DNA of 13,145 bases, from assembly GCA_903890595.1 (NCBI GenBank), contig CAITBU010000343.1, forward strand, positions 1-13,145, read 5' to 3'. The notes under the pieces are model-generated. The model was not told the origin of the DNA. It was given only the letters and a program-made list of their open reading frames with translations, and ran no database searches. Positions within the stretch are counted from its first letter, which is position 1. Every line of letters starts with the position of its first letter. Shown one piece after another: positions 1 through 7,925 of the stretch. The stretch comes from an uncultured Holophagaceae bacterium (GTDB taxonomy: Bacteria; Acidobacteriota; Holophagae; Holophagales; Holophagaceae). The translations under genes were made by a program, and so were the position numbers.

Positions 1-18
1 GGGGTAGGCAGTCTGCCC

Positions 19-400
19 TTATCCGCGTCCATCCCATGCATCCCCGTCATGCTTTTGCTTTTCGCTACGGACCGGCAGGACGAGGGTGCAAAGACAACTG
101 CCTTGGACGGGGATCAAAAGGATAAACGGGGATAAAGCTGGCTTGGGTTGGGCCGGCACCCCTCTGCGCCCTCTGCGTTCTCTGCGGTTCAGCTTTTGAT
201 CTTGAGCAACTGGTGCGAGACGACACCCATCTGCGTCATCTGCGGTTCCGCTTTGGCAGTTGAACGGCCGGCCCGGGTCGGCACCCAGCGTCTGAATCTG
301 TGCAATCTGTGGATCTGCTTTTGCTCTCGAACACCTGGTGCGAGACGACACCCATCTGCGTCATCTGCGGTTCCGCTTTGGCTTTTGCTTTGCGTTTTGC
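19..400. repeat. Mosaic of 9-nt periodic intergenic repeat blocks
   Basis: This gene-free stretch is built from short blocks that each repeat with a 9-nt step. Seen directly: a block with ATCC every 9 nt at 19-48; a partly matching inverted copy at 106-135; a CTCTGCG type at about 160-190; CATCTGCG types at about 227-248 and 352-373; and an AATCTGTG type at about 293-315. Four plus-oriented blocks are followed by GCTTTTG (51-57, 192-198, 317-323, 381-387). The other, near 250, has the close variant GCTTTGG. Open frames through this area translate only to three-residue repeats such as ADDADG or RRERRGRRG, so I call no protein here. The array ends at the stop codon of the glycerate kinase gene, so it may be transcribed as its 3' untranslated region. 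I recall similar motifs between genes in unrelated bacteria, but I know no accepted name or function. Confidence 0.8.
154..382. repeat. Tandem 125-bp direct repeat with 48-bp identical core
   Basis: Two copies of one unit lie 125 bp apart, at 154-257 and 279-382. The last 48 bp of each (210-257 and 335-382) are identical. The first 56 bp keep the same phase with no gaps, start with the same CGGCACCC and share GCTTTTG, but differ at about 20 positions. The first copy carries a CTCTGCG-type block there and the second an AATCTGTG-type block. The pattern suggests duplication followed by divergence or exchange of one half. Confidence 0.85.
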
Positions 401-1545
401 TAGTACCCCAGAGTCCGTCCGACCAGGAGCAGCCGGCAGACCCGGGCAGCCGCAGCTTCCAGCAGCGCTTCACCCTGGGCCATGCAGTCGTCCAGGGGCA
501 TGGGATGGGGCACGATGCTGGCCAGGGCGTCGATGCCGTGGGCCAGCACCTCGTCGGCGCCCACCCCCAAGCCGCCCGAGAGGCAGACCACGGGCACGCC
601 GTGGCGCTTGGCCACCGCCGCCACGCCCACCGGAGCCTTGCCCATGGCCGTCTGGAAGTCCGTGCGGCCTTCGCCGGTGATGACCAGGTCCGCACCCTGG
701 ACCATGGCATCGAAGCCCGTGGTCTCCAGCACGATGGCCACGCCGGGGCGGAGGCTGGCGGGGGTGAAGAAGAGCAGGCCGGCCCCGAGGCCGCCGGCGG
801 CCCCGGCCCCGGGCTGCAGGGCCATGTCCCGGCCTGTGGCAGCAGTGGCCACGGTGGCGAACACGCCCAGGGCCGCATCCAGCTCCGTCACCATCTCCGG
901 GGTCGCGCCCTTCTGGGGCCCATAGACCGCCGAGGCCCCGCGCGGACCACAGAGCGGGTTGTCCACGTCGCAGGCCACCAGGAGATGAAGCTCCGCCAGC
1001 CGAGGGTCAAGGCCGCTGAGGTCGATCTGCGCCAACCGGGCCAGGGCCGCGCCACCTTCCGGCAGGTCCGCCCCTTGGGCATCCAGAAAGCGCACACCCA
1101 GGGCTCGGGCCATGCCCGTGCCGCCGTCATTGGTGGCGCTGCCGCCGATGCCGATGACGATTCTGCGCAGACCCGCATCCAGGGCCGCTTTCATCAGCTG
1201 GCCCGTGCCGTAGGTGCTGGTGACGCAGGGGTCGCGCTGTTCCTTGGCAATCAAGGGCAGGCCCGAGGCTGAGGCCATCTCCAGGAAGGCCGTGGCCCCA
1301 TCGCCGGAGATGCCCCAGTGGGCGCGCACAGGAGCACCCAGGGGGCCCTGCACTTCGCTGTGCATCAGCTTGCCGCCCGTGGCCGCCACCAGGGCCTCCA
1401 CGGTGCCCTCGCCGCCATCGGCGATGGGCACCTTGAGGACCTGGGCTGCGGGGAACACGGCGTGGATGCCACGCTCCATGGCCTCGGCCACACCCAGGGC
1501 GGACACGCTGCCCTTGAAGGAATCCGGTGCAACGATGATGCGCAT
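400..1545 (-). CDS. Glycerate kinase (GarK/GlxK family)
   Basis: The 381-residue product has the normal full length for the GarK/GlxK family, which phosphorylates D-glycerate with ATP in the cytoplasm and feeds it into lower glycolysis. Enzymes of this type usually give 2-phosphoglycerate. Seen in the sequence: the N-terminal APDSFKGS (6-13), PIADGGEGT (40-48), the glycine-rich IGGSATNDGGTG (133-144), ACDVDNPLCGPRGAS (191-205) and TGEGRTDFQT with MGKAPVGVA (290-309). The ATG at 1545 is supported by AAGGAG seven bases upstream (1553-1558) and by the family-typical MRIIVAPDSFKGS start. The gene starts 29 bp after the S41 peptidase gene on the same strand, so the two are probably one operon, although no functional link is obvious. 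The frame stays open upstream into the peptidase gene, but that extension is only another frame of the peptidase. The 9-nt repeat mosaic begins directly after the TAG stop. Confidence 0.95.
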   Translation of the reverse strand: MRIIVAPDSFKGSVSALGVAEAMERGIHAVFPAAQVLKVPIADGGEGTVEALVAATGGKLMHSEVQGPLGAPVRAHWGISGDGATAFLEMASASGLPLIAKEQRDPCVTSTYGTGQLMKAALDAGLRRIVIGIGGSATNDGGTGMARALGVRFLDAQGADLPEGGAALARLAQIDLSGLDPRLAELHLLVACDVDNPLCGPRGASAVYGPQKGATPEMVTELDAALGVFATVATAATGRDMALQPGAGAAGGLGAGLLFFTPASLRPGVAIVLETTGFDAMVQGADLVITGEGRTDFQTAMGKAPVGVAAVAKRHGVPVVCLSGGLGVGADEVLAHGIDALASIVPHPMPLDDCMAQGEALLEAAAARVCRLLLVGRTLGY

Positions 1546-1552
1546 GGGCTGG

Positions 1553-1558
1553 CTCCTT
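1553..1558 (-). promoter_or_regulatory. Ribosome binding site of glycerate kinase
   Basis: AAGGAG on the minus strand lies seven bases before the ATG at 1545, inside the 29-bp gap after the peptidase stop codon. It fixes the start and excludes the longer open frame. Confidence 0.8.
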
Positions 1559-1574
1559 GGCCGCTGGCTGGCCG

Positions 1575-4500
1575 CTACTTGGTCTTCACCGGGTCGGCAG
1601 GACGCTTGGGCAGGGGCATGGGCTGCTCGGCCAGGCGCTTCAGGACCTCCTGGACGCCTCGCTCCAGCTGCAGGTCGCGGCCAGCAAGCAGGGAGGCGGG
1701 GTCGTTCTCCACCTCGATGTCGGGGTCCACGCCGTGGCCCTCGATGATCCACTCGCCCGTGGGTCCGTTGGTGCCGGACTGGGGCACGAAGACGCTGCCG
1801 CCATCGATGAGGGGCGAGTTGCCGCCGCCCACCACGCCGCCCCAGGTGCGCTTGCCGATGAGGGGGCCAAGGCCCGCAGCACGGAAGTAGTAGGGGAAGA
1901 TGTCGCCATCGCTGGCGCTGGTCTCGCTGGTGAGGGCCACCAGGTGCCCGTGGAAGACCGTGGAGGGGTAGGTGGAAGGCTGGTCGCTGGCGTGCCCAAA
2001 GCGGCTGCCCAGCAGCTTCTTGCCCAGGCGCTCCAGGATCATCTGGCTGATGTTGCCCCCGCCGTTGGCGCGGACATCCACGATGAGGCCCTCCTTGCGG
2101 ATCTGGGGGTAGTACCACTTGATGAACTCGTAGAGGCCGGGGGCCCCCATGTCCGGCACGTGCAGGTAGCCCACCTTCCCGCCACTGAGGCGGTCGACGG
2201 TCTCCTTGGAGCGCAGCACGAAGTCCAGGTAGCGCAGGCTGGCGTCGCTGTCGATGGGCCGGTAGGTGGCCTGGCGGGCGCCCTCCGCCACGGGCTTGTC
2301 GTTGAGGGTGAGGGTCACGGTGTAGGACTTGTTCCGCAGCCGCTCGTAGGGGTTGTCCGTGGCCTTCAGGTCCACCCCGTCGATGGCCAGGAGGTAGTCC
2401 CCTTCCCGGGCGTCCACGCCCACTTCCGTGAGGGGGCTGCGGTACTTGGCCTCCTCGTTGTGGCCGCGGTAGATCTTCGCCAGGCGGTAGCGTCCGGCGG
2501 TGGCGTCCAGCACGATGCGAGCCCCGGGCAGGGCCACCTTGGCCCGCTCGGGGAGGTAGGCGTCGCCGCCCTCGGTGTAGGTGTGGCCGATGTTCAGCTC
2601 AGAGATGAGCTCAGTGAGCACATAGGTGAGGTCCGAGCGGTGGGTGACGTGCTGGAGCCAGGGGCGGTACTGCTCCCGCAGGGCCTTCCAGTCGTAGCCG
2701 TGCATGTTCTTCACGTAGAAGAAGTCCCGGAAGCGGCGCCAGGCCTCGTCGTAGACCTCGCGCCACTCCTCGGCGGGGATGCGGTCCACGTAGAGGTCCT
2801 TGGTGGAGACGGGCTTCTTCTCGGCGCCCTTGGGCTTGGCCTCCAGCAGCTGATAGCCCCCGGCGGGACCCTGCCCGGCCCGGGCCAGGATCTTGCTGCC
2901 GTCCTGGCTGAGGGTCCAGCCCTGGACCTCGGCCAGTACCTCGGTCTCCTGGCGCTTCTTCAGATCAAACATCCAGAGGCCGTTGCCACCACCCCGGCGG
3001 CCCGTGGCCTCACCGTTCACGTTGGGGGTGCTCTTGGTGTAGAGGAGGAAGCCCTTGATGGCCTCCAGGGAGCTCAGGTTGTCGGCGGGCAGGGGCACGC
3101 GGGTGCCCCGCTGCTCGAAGCCGTCGACGTCGATGCGCACGGCCACGGGACCGCGGGCCTCGGGCTTCTTCTCGCCGTCGTCCTTCTTCTCGGCGGCCTG
3201 GCCCACTTCGTCACTCTCCTGGGGGAAGGGATGGGGCACATCCTTCCGCAGGGCGTAGGCGATGACATCAATGTTGCGGTTCCCGGCGTAGTCGAACTCC
3301 AGGTTGCTCATCTGCGGGGCATAGTCGCGGCGGGAGAGGGCGTAGAGGTACTTCCCTTCGGGATCCCAGGCGGGGTCCATGACCGGGAAGAGGTCCCCCG
3401 TAAGGCGATTCAGCTTCTGGTCTGCGAGGCCCCACACATGCAGGCTGCGCATGCCATTGGGGTTGCTGAGAGAGAAGGCCAGGAACTGGCCGTCCGGGGA
3501 CCAGGCCAGGTCCGAGACGCGGCCGTTGGTGTCCCGCACCGCCTTCACCAGGGTGCGATCCGCCACGGTGAGCACGTAGATCTGGCCGTTCTTGTCCGTG
3601 AAGGCCAGGTGCTTGCCACCAGGCGCCCAGACAGGGGCGTTCAGCTGCACCGCCAGACCGGAGGTGAGGGCCTCGGGCCGGCCCTTGCCATCCTGGGCCA
3701 CCAAGTAGACCTGATCCTCGCCATCCAGGTCAGAGATGAACGCCACCTTCTTGCCGTCCGGGGACCAGCGGGCGTGCTTGTCATGGGCGCCCGAGCTGTT
3801 GGTGAGGTTGCGCACGGGGCCCTTCTCCACGGGCACGGTGAAGACATCGCCCCGGGCCACGAACAGCGCCCGCTCGCCCTTGGGGGACAGGGCAAAGCCC
3901 TCGATGTTCCGCTCCACGCTGATGCGGGCAGGCCGGGAGGCCCCGCCGTCCGTGGGCACGGTGATGGACAGGCCCTGGTCGGTACCATCCTTCACGCTGA
4001 AGATGCGCAGCTCGCCGTTCAGCTCGTAGACGATGCGGGCCAGGTGGTCACTGGAGGGCCAGCGCACGTCCCAGGTCTTCTGGAAGGTCAGCTGCTTCAC
4101 CGCATCGGTGGCCGGATCGGCGGCGAACAGGTTCAGGGTGCCGTCCCGGTCCGAAGCAAAGTAGACCTTGTCGCCGATCCACATGGGATCCCGCTCGGTG
4201 CGTGGGCTGGTGGCCAGCTTCTGCTGGGCGTTGGTGGCGAGGTCGAAGACGTAGAGCTCCTGGGCCCAGCCGCCCTCGTAGCGCTTCCAGTGGCGGAAGT
4301 CGCGGAACATGGGGGCGTAGACGATGCGCTTGCCATCCGGGGAGAAGGAGCCGGGCCCGGCGGTGGGCATGGGCAGCTTCTTCGGCAGACCGCCGGCCAG
4401 GCCCACGGTGTAGAGGGCGGTGCGGCTCAGCACGCCATCCGCATCGGCGGCGGCGCGGAAGAGCACGCTGGTGCCATCGGGGGTCCAGCCCACCACCTGG

Positions 4501-4859
4501 TGGTCGTAGCCACCCCGGGGCGGCAGGGGACCAGCGGCGGGGTCGAAGGTCAGCTGGCGGGGGATGCCGCCCGTGCTGGGGATCACATAGACCTGCTCAT
4601 CCCCGTCGTACTGGCCCGTGAAGGCGATCCACTTGCCGTCCGGGCTGAACTTGGCGAAGACCTCCAGGCCCGGATGGGCTGTGAGCCGCGTGGCCAGGCC
4701 ACCGGCGGTGCTGGCGGACCAGAGGTCGCCCCCGTGGGTGAACACCACCCGGTCCCCGCTGATGTCAGGGAAGCGCAGCAGCTTGGTCTGAGCCTGAGCA
4801 GAGGCGGCGAGCGCGAGGGTGAGCAGGACCCAGCGGAAGGGGGAGGGGCGGCCGGACAT
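1575..4859 (-). CDS. Secreted tricorn-family S41 peptidase
   Basis: The 1094-residue product resembles tricorn protease, a large serine peptidase that trims peptides. A signal peptide is visible (hydrophobic 9-20, likely cleavage after AQA near 23), so the enzyme probably acts in the periplasm or outside the cell. Residues 25 to about 690 carry at least nine propeller-type motifs of the SPDG kind (71, 125, 172, 324, 365, 411, 453, 498, 650), consistent with two beta-propellers. A charged linker rich in K, E and D lies at about 545-570. Next come a helical segment (690-760) with MHGYDW containing H720, a PDZ-like part (about 770-860) and the S41 core (885-1055). The core has NGGGNIS (932-938), SETSASDGD with likely nucleophile S981 and EGHGVDPDIEV with E1040. 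These match the His, Ser and Glu of tricorn by motif; the position before the His is Met, where Thermoplasma tricorn has Ser745. The start has a strong ribosome site. Glycerate kinase follows 29 bp downstream. Confidence 0.93.
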   Translation of the reverse strand: MSGRPSPFRWVLLTLALAASAQAQTKLLRFPDISGDRVVFTHGGDLWSASTAGGLATRLTAHPGLEVFAKFSPDGKWIAFTGQYDGDEQVYVIPSTGGIPRQLTFDPAAGPLPPRGGYDHQVVGWTPDGTSVLFRAAADADGVLSRTALYTVGLAGGLPKKLPMPTAGPGSFSPDGKRIVYAPMFRDFRHWKRYEGGWAQELYVFDLATNAQQKLATSPRTERDPMWIGDKVYFASDRDGTLNLFAADPATDAVKQLTFQKTWDVRWPSSDHLARIVYELNGELRIFSVKDGTDQGLSITVPTDGGASRPARISVERNIEGFALSPKGERALFVARGDVFTVPVEKGPVRNLTNSSGAHDKHARWSPDGKKVAFISDLDGEDQVYLVAQDGKGRPEALTSGLAVQLNAPVWAPGGKHLAFTDKNGQIYVLTVADRTLVKAVRDTNGRVSDLAWSPDGQFLAFSLSNPNGMRSLHVWGLADQKLNRLTGDLFPVMDPAWDPEGKYLYALSRRDYAPQMSNLEFDYAGNRNIDVIAYALRKDVPHPFPQESDEVGQAAEKKDDGEKKPEARGPVAVRIDVDGFEQRGTRVPLPADNLSSLEAIKGFLLYTKSTPNVNGEATGRRGGGNGLWMFDLKKRQETEVLAEVQGWTLSQDGSKILARAGQGPAGGYQLLEAKPKGAEKKPVSTKDLYVDRIPAEEWREVYDEAWRRFRDFFYVKNMHGYDWKALREQYRPWLQHVTHRSDLTYVLTELISELNIGHTYTEGGDAYLPERAKVALPGARIVLDATAGRYRLAKIYRGHNEEAKYRSPLTEVGVDAREGDYLLAIDGVDLKATDNPYERLRNKSYTVTLTLNDKPVAEGARQATYRPIDSDASLRYLDFVLRSKETVDRLSGGKVGYLHVPDMGAPGLYEFIKWYYPQIRKEGLIVDVRANGGGNISQMILERLGKKLLGSRFGHASDQPSTYPSTVFHGHLVALTSETSASDGDIFPYYFRAAGLGPLIGKRTWGGVVGGGNSPLIDGGSVFVPQSGTNGPTGEWIIEGHGVDPDIEVENDPASLLAGRDLQLERGVQEVLKRLAEQPMPLPKRPADPVKTK

Positions 4860-4914
4860 GGGATCACCTCGAAGAAAGGGAACCCATTGTAAGACGATGC
4901 ACGCGCCCCGGGGG
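4860..4914 (-). promoter_or_regulatory. Gap between chemoreceptor and peptidase genes, weak -10 candidate
   Basis: The 55-bp gap holds TACAAT on the minus strand (4886-4891), a good -10 match, but no recognisable -35 box about 17 bp upstream. A GC-only palindrome sits at 4905-4915 with no T-run after it, so it is not a convincing terminator. Either a weak promoter serves the peptidase and glycerate kinase genes, or transcription reads through from the chemoreceptor gene. Confidence 0.25.
4862..4870 (-). promoter_or_regulatory. Strong ribosome binding site of the S41 peptidase
   Basis: GAGGTGATC on the minus strand is a nine-base match to the anti-Shine-Dalgarno end of 16S rRNA, placed correctly before the ATG at 4859. 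Confidence 0.8.
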
Positions 4915-6498
4915 CTATAACCGGAACCCCTTCACAACCTGGCGGAGCCCTTCGGCCACCCGGGAGAGCTCCTCCGAGGTCAGGGTCACCTCCCGCACGG
5001 TGGTGGCCAGCTGGTGGGTGGCGGCAGCATTATGGGCCAGGCGGTCCTGGGTGTTGACCATGAGTCCCTCCACCCGGGCACTGCTGGCAGCCTCGGCCTG
5101 GTCCAGCTTGTCGACCTCCTCCACGTTGTGGGCAATGGCGGCAATCTGGGTGCGGATGGACTGGAGGTTCTGCAGGGTCTCGGCCACGCGGCTGGTGCCG
5201 CCGGACACGGTCTCCTGGGCCTGTACGATGAGCTGCTCGATGTCCTTGGCGGCCCGGGCGCTGCGCTCGGCCAGCTTCCGCACTTCCTCGGCCACCACGG
5301 AGAAGCCCCGGCCGTGGGCCCCGGCCTTGGCGGCCTCGATGGCTGCATTCAGGCTCAGCAGGTTGGTCTGGGTGGCGATGTCCTGGATGACCTTCACGGC
5401 CCGGAAGATCTCCCCGGTGACCTGCTGGATGCCGTCCATGCCCTCGGCCAGGGACTGCCCCGAGCGGGCGCCCTGCTGGGTGGCTGTCACGGCCTCCGTG
5501 GTGCGGTCGCCCACTTCGCGGGTCTGGATGCTCACCTCCCCCAGGCTGCGGCTGAGGGAGCGCATCTCCTGCACCACCTGATCACCGGATTGGCGGAGGG
5601 CGTCTCCCACCTGGGCGATGCCTTCGACGGTGGCCAGCATCTGCTCAGCGGAGGCGGCCAGCTCCGTACTGCCGGAGGCCACGCGCTCGGCCAGCTGATT
5701 CACTTCGAGCACGGTCTTGCGCAGGCCAGCGTTGTAGTCGTTGAAGGCCTGGACAGCCTCGCCGATCTCGTCCTCCCCTTCCACCGGCAGCTGTCGGGAG
5801 AGGTCGCTGGTGCGCAGGCCCTTCACCAGGTGCCAGAGCGGGCGGGCGATCTGGGCGGCGAACTTCAAGGACAGGAAGAAGATCGCCAGGGACAGGAGGA
5901 GGGTCGCCGCCAGCATCCACAAGAAGGTGGTGCGAACCTCCGCCTTCACATCGTCCACATACACGCCAGCCCCCAGCACCCAGCCCCAGGGGGCAAAGCG
6001 CTTCACGAAGGACACCTTGGGCACCAGGCCTTCCTGGCTGGGCCGGGGCCAGTCATAGAACAGGAAGCCGCCGTCTGCGGGGGCCGCTGTGCGGTCCACG
6101 TCCCGAAAGAGCTGGGCCATGCGGGGCTCCAGGGTGTCCGTGAGCTTGCCCAGCAGATCGGCGCTGGGATGCTGCAGGATCCGCGGGCCTTCGCCCTGGA
6201 TCCAGAGGTAGTTCTTCCCCTCGAAGTGGAGGGTTCCGATCAGCTCCTTGGCCCGGGTCTCCGCATACTCCCGGGTCCGACGGCCGGCCTGGACTTCCTT
6301 CTCCTGGCTCTCGAGGATGCCCATGGCCAGCTCCACCACGTTGCGAACGCCCCCCTGGCGGCTGCTCATGGAGGCCCGCTCCAGGCGCGGCAGAAAGACC
6401 AGGAACAGCAGCATCAGAAACAGGCCGATGGGCAGGAGGCTGTGCAGCACCACCCGGGTTGCAATCCGGCGCAGACGCTTCCGCAATTTCTCGAACAC
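4915..6498 (-). CDS. Methyl-accepting chemotaxis protein with single Cache sensor
   Basis: The 527-residue product is a membrane chemoreceptor that would control a CheA-CheW complex. Order seen: a short basic tail, TM1 (about 15-37), a periplasmic sCache_2-like domain (about 48-183) with NYLWIQ (96-101), HP near 110 and FAPWGWVLGAGVYVDD (168-183), TM2 (about 191-213), a HAMP region (213-268) and a long helical signalling domain. The signalling tip has NLLSLNAAIEAAKAG from 379 and EEVRKLAERS (404-413). Cache domains of this type often bind small organic acids, but the ligand cannot be read here. The C-terminus ends KGFRL, with no CheR/CheB-tethering pentapeptide. The start is uncertain. I chose the GTG at 6498 because codons upstream lose the G/C third-base bias and TM1 then sits at a normal position. 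An upstream in-frame GTG at 6579 would add 27 residues. Neither has a clear ribosome site. No che genes are nearby. Confidence 0.9.
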   Translation of the reverse strand: MFEKLRKRLRRIATRVVLHSLLPIGLFLMLLFLVFLPRLERASMSSRQGGVRNVVELAMGILESQEKEVQAGRRTREYAETRAKELIGTLHFEGKNYLWIQGEGPRILQHPSADLLGKLTDTLEPRMAQLFRDVDRTAAPADGGFLFYDWPRPSQEGLVPKVSFVKRFAPWGWVLGAGVYVDDVKAEVRTTFLWMLAATLLLSLAIFFLSLKFAAQIARPLWHLVKGLRTSDLSRQLPVEGEDEIGEAVQAFNDYNAGLRKTVLEVNQLAERVASGSTELAASAEQMLATVEGIAQVGDALRQSGDQVVQEMRSLSRSLGEVSIQTREVGDRTTEAVTATQQGARSGQSLAEGMDGIQQVTGEIFRAVKVIQDIATQTNLLSLNAAIEAAKAGAHGRGFSVVAEEVRKLAERSARAAKDIEQLIVQAQETVSGGTSRVAETLQNLQSIRTQIAAIAHNVEEVDKLDQAEAASSARVEGLMVNTQDRLAHNAAATHQLATTVREVTLTSEELSRVAEGLRQVVKGFRL

Positions 6499-6614
6499 CC
6501 CTACCCCCAATGGATTCAGCTGACCTGGTTCAATCTCATCGGCAGGCCTTGTTCGACCTTGAAAAAACAGTGCCTTCACCCGAAGGTTCCAGCGGTCCGT
6601 GCGATGATGCGGAG
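6499..6614. promoter_or_regulatory. Divergent intergenic region between chemoreceptor gene and xseA
   Basis: These 116 bp separate two genes transcribed away from each other and must hold the start signals of both if the chosen starts are right. The region is less G/C-rich than the genes. TTGAAA at 6559-6564 on the plus strand resembles a -35 box, but no -10 follows at the usual distance. I see no confident promoter or operator. Open frames of both neighbours extend into it, so part could be coding under other start choices. Confidence 0.4.
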
Positions 6615-7925
6615 ATGGACGCGCCGCTCTCCGTCAAGCGCCTGCTGGAGCAGATCAAGACCCGCATCGAGCCCCCCTTTGCGGCGGCCTGTGTGGTGGG
6701 TGAGGTCTCGAACTTCAAGGCCTCGGGCAAGCACTGGTACTTCACCCTCAAGGAGGAAGGCGCTGCCTTGGCTTGTGCCGTCTGGGGCAGCCAGCAGCGG
6801 TTCCTGCAGCACCGGCCGGCCGATGGCCAGCGGGTGATCCTCAAGGGCAGCCTGGACCTCTACGTGGCCGGGGGCAGCCTCAAGCTCATCGTCACCCACT
6901 GCGAGCCCGCCGGTGCGGGGGACCTGCAGGCCCGCCTGCGGCAGCTGGAAGCGGAGCTCCGCGCCCAGGGCTGGTTCGACCGGCCCAAGCGCCCCCTGCC
7001 CCCCTTTCCCCAGCGCCTGGGGGTCGTGGCGGCCCTGGGCGGGGCAGCCCTGCGGGATGTGCTGGAGGTGACGGCCCGCCGGGCCCCCGGCATCCACATC
7101 CTGGTGGCCACGGCGGCCGCCCAGGGCGAGCGCTGCGTGCCTGAGACCCTGCTGGCCCTGGAGGAACTCCAGGATCCCCACTGGGGCTGCGACGCCATCC
7201 TGCTGGTGCGGGGCGGCGGCAGCCTGGAGGACCTCTGGGCCTTCAACGACCCGGCCCTGGTGAAGGCCGTGGCCCAGTGCCGGATTCCGGTCATCACCGG
7301 CGTGGGGCACGAGATCGATACCACCCTCGTGGACCTGGCCGCCGACCGCCGGGCGGCCACGCCCAGCCAGGCGGCCGAGCTGGCCACCCCCGACCGGCAG
7401 GCCCTGGCCGCCGACCTGCGCCGCCGCACCGAGACCCTCGCCGATCGCATGCACTGGCGCCTGCAGGGCCTGGAGACCACCCTCAACCTCCACGTGGACC
7501 AGGGCCTGTTGCGCACAGAACCGCTCGCCTCCGCCGAGCGCCGCCTGGCCTCCCTGGGCCAGCGTCTGGCTCTGGCCCACCCGGTCCGAGGGCTGGATGC
7601 CGCCGCCGCCCAGGCGGCCCTGCTGCGCCAGCGCCTCCTCCACGCCGGCCGCCGGGTAGCCCGGGAGGCCGACCTGCCCCGGGTGGGGGAGGCCCAGCGC
7701 CGCCTGGCCCCCGCAGCCCTGCGCACCTTCCAGCGCCTGGAGCAGCGCCTGGCAGTGCTCAGCCAGCGGCTTCAGGGCCTGGATCCAACCGGCCCGCTGC
7801 AGCGAGGTTTTGTCCTGGCCCTGGGGGCTGACGGCCGACCCGCCACCCGCGCGGCGGACCTCCCGGCGGGGGCCAGCCTGCGACTGCGCTGGCAGGACGG
7901 TGAGCGCAAGGCAACGCTGGACTGA
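6615..7925 (+). CDS. xseA: Exodeoxyribonuclease VII large subunit
   Basis: The 436-residue product is the catalytic subunit of exonuclease VII, which with XseB degrades single-stranded DNA in both directions in the cytoplasm, in repair and end processing. Seen: an N-terminal OB-fold (about 5-100) with VVGEVSNFKASGKHWYFTL, the catalytic core (about 120-260) with RGGGSLEDLWAFN (199-211), GVGHEIDTTLVDLAADRRA (229-247) and ATPSQAAE, a long Ala/Arg/Leu-rich helical segment (about 260-400), and a C-terminal piece with QRGFVLAL. D148, R199, H232 and D235 fit residues known to be essential in the E. coli enzyme. The first core motif reads LGGAALRD where TGAA followed by D is usual. The ATG at 6615 is chosen because MDAPLSV matches the family N-terminus; its ribosome site is poor, and in-frame starts exist at 6510, 6549 and 6570. 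No xseB is seen in the window. Confidence 0.95.
   Translation: MDAPLSVKRLLEQIKTRIEPPFAAACVVGEVSNFKASGKHWYFTLKEEGAALACAVWGSQQRFLQHRPADGQRVILKGSLDLYVAGGSLKLIVTHCEPAGAGDLQARLRQLEAELRAQGWFDRPKRPLPPFPQRLGVVAALGGAALRDVLEVTARRAPGIHILVATAAAQGERCVPETLLALEELQDPHWGCDAILLVRGGGSLEDLWAFNDPALVKAVAQCRIPVITGVGHEIDTTLVDLAADRRAATPSQAAELATPDRQALAADLRRRTETLADRMHWRLQGLETTLNLHVDQGLLRTEPLASAERRLASLGQRLALAHPVRGLDAAAAQAALLRQRLLHAGRRVAREADLPRVGEAQRRLAPAALRTFQRLEQRLAVLSQRLQGLDPTGPLQRGFVLALGADGRPATRAADLPAGASLRLRWQDGERKATLD

Noticed and set aside
19..351. Minus-strand open frame of 110 codons in the repeat region
   Set aside because: The protein is only the translated repeat blocks, with no ribosome site and no domain.
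154..382. CRISPR array
   Set aside because: There are only two long copies with 125-bp spacing and internal 9-nt periodicity. No regular short repeats with unique spacers and no cas genes are present.
148..1272. Plus-strand open frame of 374 codons over the repeats and glycerate kinase
   Set aside because: Its first part is the translated 9-nt repeat and the rest is antisense to glycerate kinase.
1557..4892. Plus-strand open frame of 1111 codons covering the whole peptidase gene
   Set aside because: The minus-strand frame has a signal peptide, SPDG propeller motifs and the S41 catalytic motifs. The plus frame gives low-complexity G/A/V/H/Q-rich protein, as expected from antisense frames in GC-rich genes with few stop codons.
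4905..4915. Terminator after the chemoreceptor
   Set aside because: The GC palindrome has almost no loop and no T-run.
5014..6837. Plus-strand open frame of 607 codons opposite the chemoreceptor
   Set aside because: It is the antisense shadow of a clear chemoreceptor gene and runs into xseA in another frame; it shows no recognisable domain.
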